Source: Pelomonas sp. KK5
GTDB taxonomy: Bacteria; Pseudomonadota; Gammaproteobacteria; Burkholderiales; Burkholderiaceae_C
Direction: 5' to 3'
DNA length: 43,224 nt
Assembly (NCBI RefSeq): GCF_001984095.1
Contig: NZ_LYVQ01000025.1
Coordinates: forward strand, 1-43,224
In this document: positions 1-7,409 of the stretch, piece after piece
Numbering within the stretch: position 1 is the first letter of the stretch
How the letters are laid out: every line of letters starts with the position of its first letter
Translations under genes and position numbers: made by a program
Notes under the pieces: model-generated
Told to the model about the DNA's origin: nothing
The model's input: the letters and a program-made list of their open reading frames with translations, nothing else
Databases searched by the model: none

Positions 1-202
1 GGGCGGGGGGCTGCGGCGCCGGGACTGCTGCGGGCTGCACGGCCAGTTTCAGGACCGGGGCTGGCTTGGCCTCGGGGCTGGCGGCGACTGCGGAGACCGG
101 TTTTCGGGCGGCGGGGTCCGGTTTGCTGACCGCCAGATTGGTTTCAAAGGCGGTGGCTTCGAGGCGGCTGGCGCGTTTGGTCGGGGCTTTTGGCAGTGGC
201 AT
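1..202 (-). CDS. phoH: PhoH-family ATPase, N-terminal fragment (cut by left edge)
   Basis: Only the first 67 codons lie in the window. From the ATG at 202 the frame reads MPLPKAPTKRASRLEATAFE and then a low-complexity Ala/Pro/Lys-rich stretch with no stop to the edge. This start resembles the N-terminus of the long PhoH proteins (PIN domain plus PhoH ATPase) found in Burkholderiales, which are often encoded just downstream of a Bcp peroxiredoxin, as here. The PIN and ATPase domains themselves are outside the window, so the call rests on recall of the N-terminus and on context. No strong Shine-Dalgarno sequence is visible before the ATG. Longer frames in this stretch on either strand cross the terminator hairpin at 257-288 and look spurious. 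Confidence 0.5.
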   Translation of the reverse strand, partial: MPLPKAPTKRASRLEATAFETNLAVSKPDPAARKPVSAVAASPEAKPAPVLKLAVQPAAVPAPQPPA

Positions 203-256
203 GTGTGGGGTCGAAGCGGTCGGTGACAGCGAAGGCCTGCCCGGGCGCCTGAAAGC

Positions 257-288
257 AAAGAGCCGCACAGTCGCCTGTGCGGCTCTTT
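257..288. terminator. Hairpin terminator, 14-bp perfect stem
   Basis: Arms AAAGAGCCGCACAG (257-270) and CTGTGCGGCTCTTT (275-288) enclose a TCGC tetraloop. The A-run on one side and T-run on the other allow it to work in both directions. On the minus strand it lies after bcp and before the phoH start, as the second of two terminators in series. The space between them holds another perfect 8-bp arm pair, CACCGCGG (345-352) and CCGCGGTG (368-375). I see no gene in 203-485. Confidence 0.85.
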
Positions 289-385
289 GGGGCGATCAGG
301 TTTCCAGCAACTGCGTGGGGCTCGGGCATGAAACCCATTATGCACACCGCGGCGGGGGCCAAATTGCCCGCGGTGCCGACACAAC

Positions 386-418
386 AAAGCCGGCGTGAAA
401 TCCTTCAGCGCCGGCTTT
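386..418. terminator. Hairpin terminator downstream of bcp
   Basis: Arms AAAGCCGGCG (386-395) and CGCCGGCTTT (409-418) form a 10-bp stem. The inner TGAA/TTCA bases can extend it past a bulged G. It lies about 70 bases past the bcp stop codon and is probably its terminator. A smaller perfect 7-bp inverted repeat, ACGTCGA-GAT-TCGACGT (439-455), sits between the stop and this hairpin. Confidence 0.8.
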
Positions 419-485
419 TGGAGGATACTGGACGGCTGACGTCGAGATTCGACGTTAGGGCCCTATCCGAGAGGGATCCGGATGG

Positions 486-965
486 TCAGGCCGCGGCCTT
501 CTGCAGGCCCTTGACGGCCTTCAGCACTTCCTCGACGTGGCCGGCGACCTTGATGCCGCGCCATTCTTCGCGCAGCACGCCGCTGGCGTCGATCAGGAAG
601 GTGGAGCGCTCGATGCCCTTGACCTTCTTGCCGTACATGATCTTGTTCTTGACCACGCCGAACATGTGGCAGAGCTTCTCTTCGGTGTCGGCGATCAGTT
701 CGAAGGGCAGTTCCAGGTTCTGCTTGAACTTGTCGTGCGAGGCCATGTTGTCGCGGGACACGCCCAGGACGACGGCGCCGGCCTTGACGAATTCCTTGTG
801 ATGGTCGCGGAACTGCATCGCTTCGGTCGTGCAACCGGGCGTGTTGTCCTTCGGGTAGAAATACAGGACGACGGCGCGGCCGAGGTAGGTGCTGGGCGTG
901 AACTTCACGCCGCCGGTTGCAAGGGCTTCAATTTCCGGGAGGGGTTTGTTGAGCGCTGGCGTCAT
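486..965 (-). CDS. bcp: Thioredoxin-dependent peroxiredoxin (Bcp/PrxQ family)
   Basis: The 159-residue product is a cytoplasmic peroxidase that reduces hydrogen peroxide and organic hydroperoxides using thioredoxin. The AhpC/TSA fold covers nearly all of it. The peroxidatic cysteine is Cys45 in NTPGCTTE. The second cysteine found five residues later in E. coli Bcp is absent (TTEAMQF here), so this enzyme is either the 1-Cys type or resolves through another cysteine. Cys99 (KLCHMFGVV), conserved in E. coli Bcp, is the only other obvious candidate. I chose the ATG at 965 because MTPALNKPLPEIEAL fits the family start. An upstream extension to 1121 would run through the promoter palindrome and is not like the family. 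Confidence 0.95.
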   Translation of the reverse strand: MTPALNKPLPEIEALATGGVKFTPSTYLGRAVVLYFYPKDNTPGCTTEAMQFRDHHKEFVKAGAVVLGVSRDNMASHDKFKQNLELPFELIADTEEKLCHMFGVVKNKIMYGKKVKGIERSTFLIDASGVLREEWRGIKVAGHVEEVLKAVKGLQKAAA

Positions 966-982
966 GTGTCGTTCTGAGATAT

Positions 983-1011
983 GTTGTAACCAGGGGACCC
1001 CTGGTAAGCAA
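983..1011 (-). promoter_or_regulatory. Putative bcp promoter with a palindromic spacer
   Basis: Read on the minus strand there is a TTGCTT (1006-1011), a 17-base spacer and TACAAC (983-988). The spacer is exactly the inverted repeat ACCAGGGG-T-CCCCTGGT (989-1005). The -10 matches the sigma-70 consensus at 4 of 6 positions and the -35 at 3 of 6, so the promoter call is modest. The palindrome itself is clear. Its place between the two boxes, 18-46 bases upstream of the bcp ATG, suggests an operator. Confidence 0.45.
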
Positions 1012-1083
1012 TAGCCTGCAATTATACGTGGATCGGCGCCCGGTCGCCCGAAGGGGTGCTCGGATCCCCCTTGCTTGGCCGTC

Positions 1084-1461
1084 TCATTCACATTCCAGCA
1101 ACAAGGCGGCCAGCACGGCACGCCCCTCGCTTGCCAGGACGTTGTAGGTGCGGCAGGCCGCCGCCAGGTCCATCGTCTCGATGCCGATGCGGGCTTCGAT
1201 GAGGCTCCGGTACAGCGCGGGGCGGGGGAAGCGGATCTTCGCGCCGCTGCCGAAGATCACCAGTTCCGGCTTGAGCGCCAGGATCTGCGCGAAATGGGCC
1301 TCGGTCAAGTCCTCAAAACGCGCCACCGGCCAGGCCTGCACCACCCCGGCCCAGGGCACCAGCAGGCTCTGCTTGTGCGGCTCGCCGTTGACCCAGACAC
1401 ACTGGCCGTCGTGCCGGGAAATCGTGTTGCCGCCCTGCGGCTGATCGAGTTGGAACTTCAT
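1084..1461 (-). CDS. Mth938-like (DUF498/NDUFAF3-type) domain protein
   Basis: The product is a 125-residue protein of the Mth938/NDUFAF3 fold. Its ends are MKFQLDQPQGGNTIS and a segment with IFGSGAKIRFP and AACRTYNVLASEGR, which are family signatures. Members are small and soluble; eukaryotic relatives assist complex I assembly, but the bacterial role is not established. I prefer the ATG at 1461 because the family begins with MKFQ; an ATG at 1488 would add nine unlike residues. No good ribosome binding site helps to choose. The gene lies between bcp (same strand) and alaA (divergent), an arrangement common in Burkholderiales. Confidence 0.8.
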   Translation of the reverse strand: MKFQLDQPQGGNTISRHDGQCVWVNGEPHKQSLLVPWAGVVQAWPVARFEDLTEAHFAQILALKPELVIFGSGAKIRFPRPALYRSLIEARIGIETMDLAAACRTYNVLASEGRAVLAALLLECE

Positions 1462-1594
1462 GGATTCGCTTGGTTCGTGAAACGCCATGGCCCGCTTCGC
1501 GGACCGGCGAGGCTGGGGCCTGCGTCGCCTCAGATTGGGTGCTAACCCTGTGTTTAAATGCCAGATCCTGCCTGACGCCCCCGCATTTTCTCCA

Positions 1595-1610
1595 GAGGAG
1601 TTGCCTGTTG
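1595..1610 (+). promoter_or_regulatory. Shine-Dalgarno that fixes a TTG start for alaA
   Basis: GAGGAG at 1595-1600 lies seven bases before the TTG at 1608-1610. The residues that follow (KPIAKSSKLANVSYDIRGP) align with the first residues of E. coli AlaA, so this TTG is the start. The in-frame ATG at 1470 would add 46 residues foreign to the family. Confidence 0.75.
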
Positions 1611-2834
1611 AAGCCGATCGCCAAGTCCAGCAAGCTGGCCAATGTCTCCTACGACATCCGTGGACCCGTGCTCGACAAGGCGCGAGCGATGGAGGAGGAA
1701 GGCCAGAAGATCATCAAGCTGAACATCGGCAACGTGGCCGCGTTCGGGCTGGAGCCGCCGGACGAGATTGTGCAGGACATGATCCGCAATCTGTCCTCGG
1801 CCTCGGGCTATACCGACTCCAAGGGCCTGTTCGCCCCGCGCAAGGCGGTCGTCCACTACTGCCAGGAGAAGGGCATCAAGGGCGTCAGCGTCGATGACGT
1901 CTACCTCGGCAACGGCGCCTCGGAGCTGATCCAGATGGCGATCAACGCGCTGGTCAACGACGGCGACGAGATCCTGATCCCGGCGCCCGACTTCCCGCTG
2001 TACACGGCGGTCGTGGGCCTCTCCGGCGGCCGCCCGGTGCACTACATCTGCGACGAGCAATCCGGCTGGCTGCCCGACATCGAGGACATCCGCGCCAAGA
2101 TCACGCCGCGGACGCGCGGGATCATGGTTTGCAACCCGAACAACCCGACCGGCGCGCTGTACCCCACGCCGCTGCTGCTCGAGATCATCGAGCTGGCCCG
2201 CCAGCACCAGCTGATCGTCTTCGCCGACGAGATCTACGACAAGACGCTGTACGACGGCAACGTCCACACCAGCATGGCCTCGCTGGCCGACGACGTGCTG
2301 TTCGTGACCTTCAACGGCCTGTCCAAGAACTACCGCAGCTGCGGCTACCGCGCCGGCTGGATGATCGTTTCCGGCGAGAAACGCCATGCCCGCGACTACA
2401 TCGAGGGCCTGAACATGCTGGCCTCGCTGCGCCTGTGCTCGAACACGCCGGGCCAGCTCGCGATCCAGACCGCGCTGGGCGGCTACCAGAGCATCAAGGA
2501 TCTTGTCGCGCCGAGCGGCCGCCTGTGCCGCCAGCGCGACCTGGCCTACGAGCTGCTGACGCAGATCCCGGGCGTGTCGGTGGTCAAGCCCAAGGCCGCG
2601 CTGTACATGTTCCCGCGCCTGGATCCCAAGATCTACCCGATCGAGGACGACCAGCAGTTCGCCTACGAGCTGCTGGCCGAGGAGAAGGTGCTGATCGTCC
2701 AGGGCACCGGCTTCAACTGGATCGCGCCGGACCATTTCCGCCTGGTCTTCCTGCCCAATGTCGACGACCTGACCGAAGCGGTCGGCCGCATCGACCGCTT
2801 CCTCTCGCACTACCGCCGGCGCTTCAGCCGCTGA
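1608..2834 (+). CDS. alaA: Glutamate-pyruvate aminotransferase (AlaA type)
   Basis: This 408-residue class I/II aminotransferase uses pyridoxal phosphate to transfer the amino group of glutamate to pyruvate, giving alanine. It resembles E. coli AlaA (YfbQ) along its whole length: N-terminal IAKSSKL-NV-YDIRGP, the CNPNNPTGA motif near residue 180, FADEIYDK near 205, and the Schiff-base lysine Lys240 in NGLSKNYR, at the same number as in E. coli. It is unlike AlaC, the name often given to such genes in this group. It starts with TTG. The gene precedes hom by 34 bases, so it may be the first gene of the hom-thrC-moeA-moaD run. Confidence 0.93.
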   Translation: MKPIAKSSKLANVSYDIRGPVLDKARAMEEEGQKIIKLNIGNVAAFGLEPPDEIVQDMIRNLSSASGYTDSKGLFAPRKAVVHYCQEKGIKGVSVDDVYLGNGASELIQMAINALVNDGDEILIPAPDFPLYTAVVGLSGGRPVHYICDEQSGWLPDIEDIRAKITPRTRGIMVCNPNNPTGALYPTPLLLEIIELARQHQLIVFADEIYDKTLYDGNVHTSMASLADDVLFVTFNGLSKNYRSCGYRAGWMIVSGEKRHARDYIEGLNMLASLRLCSNTPGQLAIQTALGGYQSIKDLVAPSGRLCRQRDLAYELLTQIPGVSVVKPKAALYMFPRLDPKIYPIEDDQQFAYELLAEEKVLIVQGTGFNWIAPDHFRLVFLPNVDDLTEAVGRIDRFLSHYRRRFSR

Positions 2835-2868
2835 ACGAATCCATCCTGTTGTCTCAAGAGAAACTCCC

Positions 2869-4179
2869 ATGAAAGCGATCAAAGTCGGCCTGCTCGGCAT
2901 CGGCACCGTCGGCGGCGGCACCTTCCAGGTGCTGCGCCGCAACCAGGAGGAGATCCGCGGCCGCGCGGGCCGCGGCATCGAGATTGCGATGGTGGCCGAC
3001 CTGGACGTCGAACGCGCCCGCGGCATCGTCGGCGACAGCGTGCCGGTGGTGAACGATGCCCGCCAGGTGATCGCCAACCCGGAGATCGACATCGTCGTCG
3101 AGCTGATCGGCGGCTACGGCATCGCCCGCGCGCTGGTGCTGGAGGCGATCGCCGCCGGCAAGCATGTGGTCACTGCAAACAAGGCCTTGCTTGCGGTGCA
3201 TGGCACCGAGATCTTTGCTGCGGCGCGCGAGAAGGGCGTCGTCGTCGCCTTCGAGGCGGCGGTGGCCGGCGGCATCCCGATCATCAAGGCGCTGCGCGAG
3301 GGCCTGACCGCCAACCGCATCGAATGGATCGCCGGCATCATCAACGGCACCACCAACTTCATCCTCTCGGAGATGCGTGGCAAGGGCCTGGACTTCGCCA
3401 CCGTGCTGAAGGAAGCCCAGCGCCTGGGCTATGCCGAGGCCGACCCGACCTTCGACATCGAGGGCGTGGACGCCGCCCACAAGCTGACGCTGATGAGCGC
3501 CATCGCCTTCGGCGTGCCGGTGCAGTTCGACAAGGCCCATGTCGAGGGCATCACCCAGCTGCAGGCCGCCGACATCAAGTACGCCGAACAGCTCGGCTAC
3601 CGCATCAAGCTGCTGGGCGTGACCCGCCGCCGTGACAAGGGCATCGAGCTGCGCGTACATCCGACGCTGATCCCTGCAGCCCGGCTGATCGCCAACGTCG
3701 AAGGCGCGATGAACGCGGTCGTCGTCCAGGGCGACGCCGTCGGCACCACGCTCTACTACGGCAAGGGCGCGGGCGCCGAGCCCACGGCCTCGGCCGTCAT
3801 CGCCGACCTGGTGGACATCACCCGCCTGGCCACCGCCGACCCCGACCACCGCGTGCCCCACCTGGCCTTCCAGCCGGAGGCGATGAGCAGCACGCCGATC
3901 CTGCCGATCGCCGAGGTGCAGACCTCCTTCTACCTGCGCCTGCGCGTGGCCGACCAGGCCGGCGTGCTGTCGCGCGTGACGACCATCCTGGCCGAGCACG
4001 ACATCTCGATCGACGCGATGCTGCAGCGCGAAGCCGCCGAGGGCGAGAGCCAGACCGACCTGGTCATCCTGACGCACCAGACCAGCGAAGGCCGCATGAA
4101 CACCGCGCTGGCGCAGATGCAGGCGCTGCCGACCGTGCTGGCCAACATCGTCAAGCTGCGCAAGGAAGAGCTGGCCTGA
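2869..4179 (+). CDS. hom: Homoserine dehydrogenase with ACT domain
   Basis: The enzyme reduces aspartate semialdehyde to homoserine in the threonine/methionine pathway. The 436 residues show the NAD(P)-binding loop GLLGIGTVGGGTF at the N-terminus, the catalytic domain with VTANKALLA, EAAVAGGIPII, INGTTNFIL and AEADPTFDIEGVDAAHKL, and a C-terminal ACT domain (about residues 350-430, starting near FYLRLRVADQAGVLSRV). The ACT domain suggests feedback control by threonine, as known for monofunctional Hom proteins of this size. No aspartokinase domain is fused. The stop codon shares bases with the thrC start (TGATG), so the two are probably translated in coupling. Confidence 0.97.
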   Translation: MKAIKVGLLGIGTVGGGTFQVLRRNQEEIRGRAGRGIEIAMVADLDVERARGIVGDSVPVVNDARQVIANPEIDIVVELIGGYGIARALVLEAIAAGKHVVTANKALLAVHGTEIFAAAREKGVVVAFEAAVAGGIPIIKALREGLTANRIEWIAGIINGTTNFILSEMRGKGLDFATVLKEAQRLGYAEADPTFDIEGVDAAHKLTLMSAIAFGVPVQFDKAHVEGITQLQAADIKYAEQLGYRIKLLGVTRRRDKGIELRVHPTLIPAARLIANVEGAMNAVVVQGDAVGTTLYYGKGAGAEPTASAVIADLVDITRLATADPDHRVPHLAFQPEAMSSTPILPIAEVQTSFYLRLRVADQAGVLSRVTTILAEHDISIDAMLQREAAEGESQTDLVILTHQTSEGRMNTALAQMQALPTVLANIVKLRKEELA

Positions 4180-5570
4180 TGCGTTACGTTTCCACCCGCG
4201 GCGATCGGACCGAACGCCGCTTCTGCGACATCCTGCTCGAGGGCCTCGCGCCGGACGGCGGCCTCTACATGCCCGTCAGCTACCCGCAGGTCGACGACGC
4301 GACGCTGACGAAGTGGCGCGGCCTCAGCTACGCCGAGCTGGCCTTCGAGATCCTGTCGCTGTACATCGACGACATCCCGGCCGAGGACCTGCGCGCGCTG
4401 GTGAACCGCACCTACACAGAGAAGGTGTTCGGCACGCCCGAGATCACGCCGCTGAAGACGCTTGAGCCCGGCCTGGCTCTGGAAGCCCTGTCCAACGGCC
4501 CGACGCTGGCCTTCAAGGACATGGCGATGCAGCTGCTCGGTGGCCTGTTCGAGTACGAGCTGGGCCGCCGCGGCGAGACGCTGAACATTCTCGGCGCTAC
4601 CTCGGGCGATACCGGCAGCGCCGCCGAGTACGCGATGCGCGGCAAGGCCGGCGTCAACGTCTTCATGCTGAGCCCGCACGGCCGCATGAGCCCCTTCCAG
4701 CAGGCGCAGATGTTCAGCCTGCAGGACGCCAACATCCACAACATCGCCGTCACCGGGGTGTTCGACGACTGCCAGGACATCGTCAAGGCCGTCTCCAACG
4801 ATCTCGACTTCAAGCGCAAGTACAAGATCGGCACCGTCAACTCGATCAACTGGGCACGCCTGCTGGCCCAGGTCGTCTACTACTTCGCCGGCTGGCTGCA
4901 GGCCACGAAGACCAACGACGAGAAGGTCGCCTTCACCGTGCCCTCGGGCAATTTCGGCAATGTCTGCGCCGGCCACGTGGCGCGGATGATGGGCCTGCCG
5001 ATCGAGAAGCTGGTCGTCGCCACCAACGAGAACGACGTGCTCGACGAGTTCTTCCGCACCGGCCACTACCGGGTGCGCGGTGCGGCGGACACCTTCGAGA
5101 CGTCCAGCCCTTCGATGGACATCTCCAAGGCCAGCAACTTCGAGCGCTTCGTGTTCGACCTGCTGGGGCGGGATGGCGCGCGAGTCAAGGCGCTGTTCGG
5201 CAACGCCGAATTCAAGCTGACCGAGGCCGAGCATGCGCACATCGCGCAATTCGGCTTCGTCTCGGGCGCCAGCACTCACGCCGACCGCGTGTCGACGATC
5301 CGCTGGTGCTACGAGGCCTTCGGCCAGCTCATCGACACCCACACGGCCGACGGCCTGAAAGTGGCCTTGCAGTACCGGCAAGCGGATGTGCCGATGCTGG
5401 TGCTGGAGACCGCACTGCCTGCCAAGTTCGCATCGACCATCGTCGAGGCGCTGGGCATCGAGCCGCCGCGGCCCGCGGGGCTGGAGCACATCGAGTCGCT
5501 GCCCAAGCGGGTCACCGTGATGCCGGTGGATGCCGGCGCGATCAAGGACTTCATCGCCAGCCATGTCTGA
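4179..5570 (+). CDS. thrC: Threonine synthase
   Basis: This pyridoxal-phosphate enzyme converts O-phosphohomoserine to threonine, the last step after hom. The 463-residue length and the N-terminal MRYVSTRGDR are typical of the long proteobacterial type. The cofactor lysine is Lys113 in TLAFKDMAMQLLG, and the phosphate-binding GATSGDTGSAA follows. Its first base overlaps the hom stop codon. Its last eight bases overlap the start of moeA, so the amino acid genes and molybdenum cofactor genes seem to share one transcript. The homoserine kinase gene is not in the window. Confidence 0.97.
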   Translation: MRYVSTRGDRTERRFCDILLEGLAPDGGLYMPVSYPQVDDATLTKWRGLSYAELAFEILSLYIDDIPAEDLRALVNRTYTEKVFGTPEITPLKTLEPGLALEALSNGPTLAFKDMAMQLLGGLFEYELGRRGETLNILGATSGDTGSAAEYAMRGKAGVNVFMLSPHGRMSPFQQAQMFSLQDANIHNIAVTGVFDDCQDIVKAVSNDLDFKRKYKIGTVNSINWARLLAQVVYYFAGWLQATKTNDEKVAFTVPSGNFGNVCAGHVARMMGLPIEKLVVATNENDVLDEFFRTGHYRVRGAADTFETSSPSMDISKASNFERFVFDLLGRDGARVKALFGNAEFKLTEAEHAHIAQFGFVSGASTHADRVSTIRWCYEAFGQLIDTHTADGLKVALQYRQADVPMLVLETALPAKFASTIVEALGIEPPRPAGLEHIESLPKRVTVMPVDAGAIKDFIASHV

Positions 5571-6777
5571 GCCCCGCAAGCCGCTGCTGAGCCTGGACGA
5601 CGCGCTGGCTGCGCTGCTGGCGGCCGTGGGGCCGCTGGGTCGCGGTGAGAGCGTCTCGACCTTCGATGCGCTGGGCCGCGTGCTGGCGGCCGACGTCGTC
5701 TCGCAACTCGACGTGCCGCCCGCCGACAACACCGCGATGGACGGCTATGCGCTGCGTGCCGCCGACGTGGCGCCGGGCCGCGTGCTGAGCGTCAGCCAGC
5801 GCATCCCGGCCGGCAGCGTGCCCGTCGCGCTCGTCCCCGGGACGGCTGCGCGGATCTTCACCGGCGCACAGATTCCCGCCGGTGCCGACAGCGTCGTGAT
5901 GCAGGAGGACTGCGAAGCGGTCGACGGTGGCGGCGTGCGCGTCAAGGGCGAGGTCCGGCTGGGCCAGCACATCCGCCGCCGCGGCGAGGACGTGCAGCAG
6001 GGCGCCACCGTGCTGGCCGCCGGCGCGCGGCTGAATGCCGCCTCGCTGGGCCTGGCCGCCTCGGTCGGCGCCGCCTGGCTGCAGGTGGCCGTTCGGCCGC
6101 GGGTGGCGCTGTTCTCCACCGGCGACGAACTGGTGATGCCCGGCGAGCCGCTGAAGCCCGGCGCCATCTACAACTCCAACCGCTTCACGCTGCGCGGCCT
6201 GCTGCAGGCGCTGGGCTGCGAGGTGGTGGACCTGGGCATCGTGCCCGACAAGCTCGACGCCACCCGTGCCGCGCTGCGCGAGGCTGCCGCGCGGGCCGAC
6301 CTGATCGTCACCAGCGGCGGCGTGTCCGTCGGCGAGGAGGATCACCTGCGCCCCGCCGTGCAAGCCGAGGGCCGGCTGGACCTGTGGCAGATCGCGCTCA
6401 AGCCCGGCAAGCCGCTCGCCTTCGGGCAGGTGGCCGAGGCCTTCTTCATCGGCCTGCCGGGCAACCCGGTGTCCAGCCTCGTGACCTTCCTGATGCTGGT
6501 GCGGCCGGTGATCCTGCGCCTGCAGGGCGCGGCGGTGCTGGCGCCGAGACGCTACGGCATGCGCGCCGATTTCCACTGGCCGAAGCCGGACCGCCGCCGC
6601 GAGTTCCTGCGCGCGCGCATCAACGAGGCCGGCGGCCTGGATCTGTTCCCGAACCAGAGCTCCGGCGTGCTGACCTCGGCCGTCTGGGGCGACGGGCTGG
6701 TGGACAACCCGCCCGGCCAGGCGATTGCCGCAGGCGATGTCGTGCAGTTCATTCCGTTCACCGAGTTGCTGGCATGA
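5563..6777 (+). CDS. moeA: Molybdopterin molybdenumtransferase MoeA
   Basis: MoeA inserts molybdate into adenylylated molybdopterin, the last step of molybdenum cofactor synthesis. The 404-residue protein has the usual order: N-terminal MoeA domain with DNTAMDGYAL, the domain with IFTGAQIPAGADSVVMQEDC, the MoaB/Mog-like domain with LFSTGDELV, YNSNRFTL and TSGGVSVGEEDHL, then KPGKPLAFG and the FIGLPGNPVSS loop, and a C-terminal barrel. I chose the ATG at 5563, which overlaps the end of thrC; an upstream in-frame ATG would add 11 residues that belong to the thrC region. It overlaps moaD by four bases. Confidence 0.96.
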   Translation: MSEPRKPLLSLDDALAALLAAVGPLGRGESVSTFDALGRVLAADVVSQLDVPPADNTAMDGYALRAADVAPGRVLSVSQRIPAGSVPVALVPGTAARIFTGAQIPAGADSVVMQEDCEAVDGGGVRVKGEVRLGQHIRRRGEDVQQGATVLAAGARLNAASLGLAASVGAAWLQVAVRPRVALFSTGDELVMPGEPLKPGAIYNSNRFTLRGLLQALGCEVVDLGIVPDKLDATRAALREAAARADLIVTSGGVSVGEEDHLRPAVQAEGRLDLWQIALKPGKPLAFGQVAEAFFIGLPGNPVSSLVTFLMLVRPVILRLQGAAVLAPRRYGMRADFHWPKPDRRREFLRARINEAGGLDLFPNQSSGVLTSAVWGDGLVDNPPGQAIAAGDVVQFIPFTELLA

Positions 6778-7025
6778 GCGTCACCATCCGCTATTTCGCC
6801 TCGCTGCGCGAGGCGCTCGGCAGCAGCGAAACCTTCGACTGGACGCCGGGCCTGACCGTGGGCAGCGTGCGCGATCGCCTGCTGGCCCGCGGCGAGCCCC
6901 ACGCCTCGGCGCTGGCGCGCACGCGCGCGGTCCGCTGCGCGCTGAACCAGCAACTGGCCCGCGAGGAAGCGGCCGTCGCGGACGGCGCCGAGCTGGCCTT
7001 CTTCCCGCCCGTCACCGGCGGCTGA
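6774..7025 (+). CDS. moaD: Molybdopterin synthase sulfur-carrier subunit MoaD
   Basis: This is the small ubiquitin-like subunit of molybdopterin synthase. Its C-terminal glycine, activated as a thiocarboxylate, donates sulfur to precursor Z. The 83-residue protein has the beta-grasp fold start SVTIRYFASLREALG, the segment ELAFFPPVTGG and the required terminal Gly-Gly. The ATG lies in an ATGA overlap with the moeA stop. Its partner moaE is not next to it but about 8.2 kb away at 15274, beyond the polyamine/SPFH block. Confidence 0.95.
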   Translation: MSVTIRYFASLREALGSSETFDWTPGLTVGSVRDRLLARGEPHASALARTRAVRCALNQQLAREEAAVADGAELAFFPPVTGG

Positions 7026-7033
7026 AGCCTGCC

Positions 7034-7408
7034 ATGCAGGGCCTGCTGCTGACGGCCGATCTCAGCGGAGTCGATCCCGCGCTGCCCGCGATGCGCGATG
7101 TGCAGGCGCTGCGTGCGCTGTGTGTCGACGCCGTCGCTGCCGCGGGCCTGGCTGGCGTGGCGGAACTCTTCCATCGCTTCACCCCGGCGCCGGGCTTCGA
7201 GCAGAGCGGCGTCACCGGCGTCGTGCTGCTGGCCGAGTCGCACCTCGCGGTGCACACCTGGCCCGAACTCGGCGGGGTGACCCTGGACGTCCACGTCTGC
7301 AATTTCGGGCAGGACAACAGCGCCAGGGCCGAGGCCTTGATGGCCCGCCTGGTGGCCGCTTTCGCGCCTGCCAGCGTCTCCACGCAGCGGGTGGCGCGGG
7401 GCGCTTAG
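7034..7408 (+). CDS. speD: SpeD-family pyruvoyl decarboxylase (S-adenosylmethionine decarboxylase proenzyme)
   Basis: The 124-residue proenzyme belongs to the class 1b SpeD family, which self-cleaves at a serine to make a pyruvoyl cofactor. The cleavage motif is visible as LLAESHLAVHTWPELGG. By alignment with Thermotoga SpeD, Ser69 becomes the pyruvoyl group, His74 acts in processing and Cys89 (VHVCNFG) is the catalytic acid; the usual F-T-C-G around this cysteine is altered here. The expected product, decarboxylated S-adenosylmethionine, is the aminopropyl donor for the spermidine synthase encoded at 10501-12060. Some SpeD homologues have become arginine or ornithine decarboxylases, so the substrate is not certain. 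It starts 8 bases after moaD and ends one base from the convergent soxR stop. Confidence 0.88.
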   Translation: MQGLLLTADLSGVDPALPAMRDVQALRALCVDAVAAAGLAGVAELFHRFTPAPGFEQSGVTGVVLLAESHLAVHTWPELGGVTLDVHVCNFGQDNSARAEALMARLVAAFAPASVSTQRVARGA

Positions 7409-7409
7409 G

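Noticed and set aside
289-385. 6S RNA or tRNA gene between the two terminators
   Set aside because: No cloverleaf and none of the conserved 6S closing-stem or bubble sequences could be seen.
9-398. Open frames on both strands across 49-398
   Set aside because: They run through the terminator hairpin at 257-288 and show no family features; the minus-strand frame from 202 fits a PhoH N-terminus instead.
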